A stretch of DNA of 64,000 bases. Source: Cordia subcordata (Eukaryota > Streptophyta > Magnoliopsida > Boraginales > Cordiaceae). The notes under the pieces are model-generated. The model was not told the DNA's origin, made no database searches, and saw only the letters and a list, made by a program, of their open reading frames with translations. Made by a program: the position numbers and the translations under genes. The DNA is taken from positions 6,070,501-6,134,500 of the forward strand of contig JAPTOF010000006.1 in the NCBI GenBank assembly GCA_028554755.1, in the 5' to 3' direction. This document shows, piece after piece, positions 60,354 to 64,000 of the stretch (its first letter is position 1; each line of letters begins with the position of its first letter).

Positions 60354-61997
60354 AAAGCTACTGGTCTGGCTGGCTGCTGTTCTGTTGTATCTTCCTGCTC
60401 CATCAGAAGCCTGTCGCGGTATGGCCACTCTGCTGCTAGCTCTGTTCGAGTAACAGGGTGTCGGGATCTTGGAGCTGTTCATGCACTGGTTATAATCTCT
60501 GTTCTTTCATGTTATGGATATGTTTCTGGCTATGGATATAACAGTCGTGTGATATAGGAGGAGATATTTCACTGCTTGTCGGAAAGTTTTGATCTCTGTG
60601 AAATAATATGCTGCAATTTTGGTTTCTTTGGCTAAATAGAGAAATATTTTTAAAGGATCACGGCTGAATAAATTCATTCACAGCCACGTGTACTGTCACA
60701 AAGACATGCACACAATTCCTGTGGTAACATTTCATGGTGATCTGCAATTTTTAGTGACACTGCATTACTTTTTCTTTCTTTTTAAAAAATTGTTCACTCT
60801 TGTGACATCACTAACCGTGATCTTCGAAATTACTTGTCGCCTATTGATTAAATATTCTGGATCTGCCTCTAAACCATAATATCAGATGCTGAACTCCAAA
60901 CCAGAATGTGTAATCCGCATGGATGCAACTGCAAATGAATTCCAAGGGGCTACTGAAGTCTCTCACAAGGGTAGTAAGTCTGTTTAACTTAATTTTTAGA
61001 CATATAAAAGTGGTTTTTGTGAATTTAAAAGATGAAATTTATCTTTTTGGTCTATCCTTGAAATAACTTCTACATAAAAGCCAAAACTATTAAAAAGAAA
61101 AGGTGAAAAACTGATTGGAACTTTTTACATGAAGCTTTCGGGAATTTTTTTTACGTGTCAAATTTTTTTTTACCTTTTTTTTCAAGAATAGTACTAATTG
61201 AGAATTCAACTTCTAGAATATAGGAGCAAACAACTAATGACTAATATTCAATAGAAAGATTTACTACTAAAAGCTCTACAACTTAACAACTAAAAACTCA
61301 GAGTTGGACACACGGAGCCTAAAACTATATTAAACAAAAGCTAGACCATAGCGGACTCCGAGATAAAAAGTTGAACCATAAACAAAGTCTCAGCTTTATT
61401 GTTACCTTGGACAGAATTCACTGTCAAGTAATATAAGTGATGGTGATTATGACTAGTATAAACTAATACCTGCTCAGATATCTGCATGTAAATGTGGATA
61501 AGTCGTTTGCTTACGCTAACAAGAGACACTACCAGATAAGACTTTCGGCATCTTGTAGAGTCTCTGCATCTGCTTCCACGGGTTACTGCTCGGGTTCAGA
61601 GGGTGGTGTCTTTGCATCTTGCACCAGTTCCCGTGCAGTCCACATCTGATGCTGGCTTGGCCGGTCACGAGGCAGCGATGTACTTTTGTATCTGTAGCTA
61701 GAAGGATAAATTGATACCAAATGTAGGGTTGAATTCATTTTATTGTATAGCAATGCCCCAACTACAAGAAAAAGAGGTCAAGGATTCGTAAAAATGGGGG
61801 CTTCAAAGGTTACAACTAATAACACTACAACATAATTTAATAGGGAGATTTCTACATTATCACCAGACTAATTACACTGCTGCAAGACCTGCACCTCCTC
61901 CTTCCATCTTTTATATACACTTACTAAGTGTACTATAGATTTTTCTATCTTAAATCCAACATGGGTTCCAGTTGTATCAAAGAACAAATGGGGCTAT
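60354..61997. other. Convergent 3' region between the phosphohexomutase and GNAT genes
   Basis: Probably contains the 3' UTRs of both genes. AT-rich, no coding region or RNA gene recognised. Confidence 0.45.
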
Positions 61998-63904
61998 TCA
62001 CAAAAGCTTCATCATGAAGTTAAACTGGAGATCTGGTGAAGTCTTTGGTTGAGGCCAATTTGCTCCTTCTGGCACCTTGATGCATTTGAAGCCCTGTCCT
62101 TTATACAGTTTAGTGGCTCCAGCATTGTTAAGATCACAGTGTAATGCAATGGCACGGCATCCCCAACTTCGGGCTTGAGTCTCTGCTTTAGCTACAAGCT
62201 TCTTTGCTATTCCCTTCCTACGGAATTTTTCCCGTACAGCAACATTTGATATGTAAGCAATTCCTGTCCTGTGAAAGAAGAGAACATGTCTAGTTTCTTA
62301 AAAGATCACTAATGCAAGTAAACTATCACTAGATCATGAGTAGATCCTAGACCAATATAGGCTAGACTTCTAGTTTGTGCAATGTATGCATAAAACCTCA
62401 ATGCTTGACATTCAGGAACAAGTCTGACGTACCATTACATCCAAACTCGGTGAGATCTTACTCATTGGCAACCTATAATTTGTGGCTACAACATCAAATA
62501 ATAGTTGACATATCTCTGTTGGTAATAAGGGCAGTGAAAACATTTTTAAATTCAAATTCACAGCCTAAGCTGCAACTATATGGATATGCACCTTGGATGA
62601 TGAAATAAGCAAGACAACAAACAGATAAGAGACACAGCAGGAACTTCAAATTCAACAGTACTACCATGTGGGAAAACTATTTGGAGCTATATTTTCATAT
62701 GTGAGATGCCAAAGTTAGTGCTTGTCTTTAATGATCTAAATGTCATTCAGTTGTCCTTCTGAATGGATAGCTTGTATCCTTATGAGCACAAACCACTTTC
62801 CAGTACTATCTGAGAATTCTTAAATGCATCAAGTCACAAGATCCTGAAAACTTTGTTATTTATATCATAAGCTAAACGGAGCAGATTTTCACTTATCTGA
62901 ACCGCCAAACAAAGAGAGATAACTTCTACAAGATGCACAATTCTTTCGGCCAATTCTTTCAGCCTTCATCCAAGAAAAGCTTTGAGTAACACAACTACTT
63001 GATGGTAATATAGTAGAAATCTTGGTGTCAGACTAAAATTAGAGATTTGAACTGTATGTAAGTTGCTTTTATTGGCTCCTCAAAATATATCATTTTCACT
63101 TGTTGAGGAAATTGAAGGTTGAAATACTGAATAACAAACTTCACAATTTCTGATTGCCCAAGTGGGAACAAGAGTAGGCTAAGGACCACGTATCTTTGAG
63201 GGAAGAGCTGCTACATAGAGACAGATAATGATAACTGAAGGAGATTTGTGACAAGCTATAAGTGGGGGAGCAAATTCTTCAAAGGGTTAACCACAGAATG
63301 CACCAAGTTATGAATAAAGCTCTGAACTCAACCAATACTTGGAGCATTTTGGATGACAAACAGATGGCTATGCATAGTTCAATTTCAATAGCAAAAGACA
63401 TGACCCTGAGATAAATTTGTCATAAAAAAGTTAATATTTTGTTGAAGCAAGTAAAAGAGTGATTGTTATATAATTAAGCTTGTAGCTTGACTTTTCTAGA
63501 AGATGCAAAACATACAAAAGAGAAAATATAAAGATTTAAATTGTTCACAATGTGAGTGCAGAAGATTAATGTTAACTCTTACTGCAACCATCTATTGGTA
63601 CCCCTCAAGCTCCCGATAAAGGAATAGAGCAGCAGTTGTAAAAAGGATTAATCCCTTTTTGTCTATATTCCTTCATAGAATGCTGACTTCAATGAAGATA
63701 TTTAACCATTCATAAATAGAAAGCTCATGCATGCCAATCACATTCTTTTCACAATGGTCAATGCCCATCCAATTTATTTTCTTATATATTTGTAATCTTT
63801 TTTAGCAACAAAAAACACCGAAATTTACCTATTACGCCCAAAAACTTCTCTTTTTACTGCCAACATCAACCTCAGTCTTCAAATCTCCAAGAGGTCCAAC
63901 TGAT
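61998..63904 (-). CDS. GNAT-family N-acetyltransferase, 5' part beyond window
   Basis: The terminal exon (61998-62268, acceptor CAG) encodes 89 full residues: TGIAYISNVAV, then the acetyl-CoA loop REKFRRKGIAKKLV (the R/Q-x-x-G-x-A signature), then ALHCDLNNAGATKLYKGQGF, a typical GNAT motif B, and a stop. GNAT enzymes transfer acetyl from acetyl-CoA to amino groups. The pattern resembles plant plastid GNATs of the GNAT6/7 type, but this rests on a short segment. A candidate upstream exon at 63836-63904 (donor GTAATA, ending ...KKRSFW plus two bases) joins in phase to give SFWATGIAYI; it is plausible but unproven. The rest of the gene lies beyond base 64000. Confidence 0.8.
62269..63835 (-). 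other. Intron of the GNAT gene
   Basis: Lies between the two GNAT exons if the upstream exon is right. No transposon or RNA gene recognised; open frames inside it show no family resemblance. Confidence 0.45.
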
Positions 63905-64000
63905 CTGCCCAAAGTACTAACTTACATATCCTCCTACATTTTATGTCAGCTGTATCTTGTGCAGGTAAATGCATCACTAGATGAGAAGTCATATTTATGC

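Noticed and set aside
1..64000. CRISPR array, operon or multi-gene defence or biosynthetic system
   Set aside because: No regularly spaced repeats; genes are spliced eukaryotic loci of unrelated families with large gaps, so nothing supports a functional cluster.

Overview
The window is nuclear DNA from a flowering plant, almost certainly a eudicot. Genes are split by GT-AG introns, the intergenic DNA is AT-rich, and the recognisable families are plant ones: an NPH3/BTB protein, a class A GATA factor, an ARF10/16-type auxin response factor with a miR160 site, a plastid-type phosphohexomutase, a GNAT acetyltransferase and Ty1/copia retrotransposons. I cannot name the species from the sequence.

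Layout. 1-720: end of a short LTR element with no coding interior (TRIM-like). 1692-5537 (-): NPH3-family gene whose last exon or exons are not in the window. 5538-22700: gene-poor DNA carrying small transposons (a hAT element with an 8-bp target duplication, a PIF/Harbinger-type MITE, a Mutator-like long-inverted-repeat element, tRNA-like SINEs) and an isolated cluster of four perfect G-boxes. 24151-26169 (+): two-coding-exon GATA8-like factor behind a long intron-containing leader. 31004-33241 (+): ARF10/16-clade factor with a miR160 target site; its C-terminal PB1 domain is broken right at its start. 33242-38800: repeats and the promoter of the next gene. 38840-60353 (+): an 18-exon phosphoglucomutase/phosphomannomutase-family gene predicted to encode a 609-residue, probably plastid, protein. 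Two of its introns each hold a complete-looking but dead Ty1/copia element, one in sense (42839-47870, duplication GAAGG) and one in antisense (53131-58213, duplication CATTT); a third intron holds a MITE. 61998-64000 (-): 3' end of a GNAT acetyltransferase gene, convergent with the phosphohexomutase gene.

How the genes relate. They are independent plant loci; I see no operon-like or pathway cluster. GATA8-like and ARF10/16-like genes are developmental regulators and the ARF is under microRNA control. The phosphohexomutase and GNAT genes may both encode plastid proteins, but their adjacency implies nothing. I found no evidence for an undescribed multi-gene system. The points most worth checking are the single-frame gag-pol of the first copia element with 14 in-frame stops of which 11 are TAG, the broken PB1 domain of the ARF, and the gene-free G-box cluster.

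Exon coordinates come from reading splice sites and codon phase by eye; none has transcript support here.
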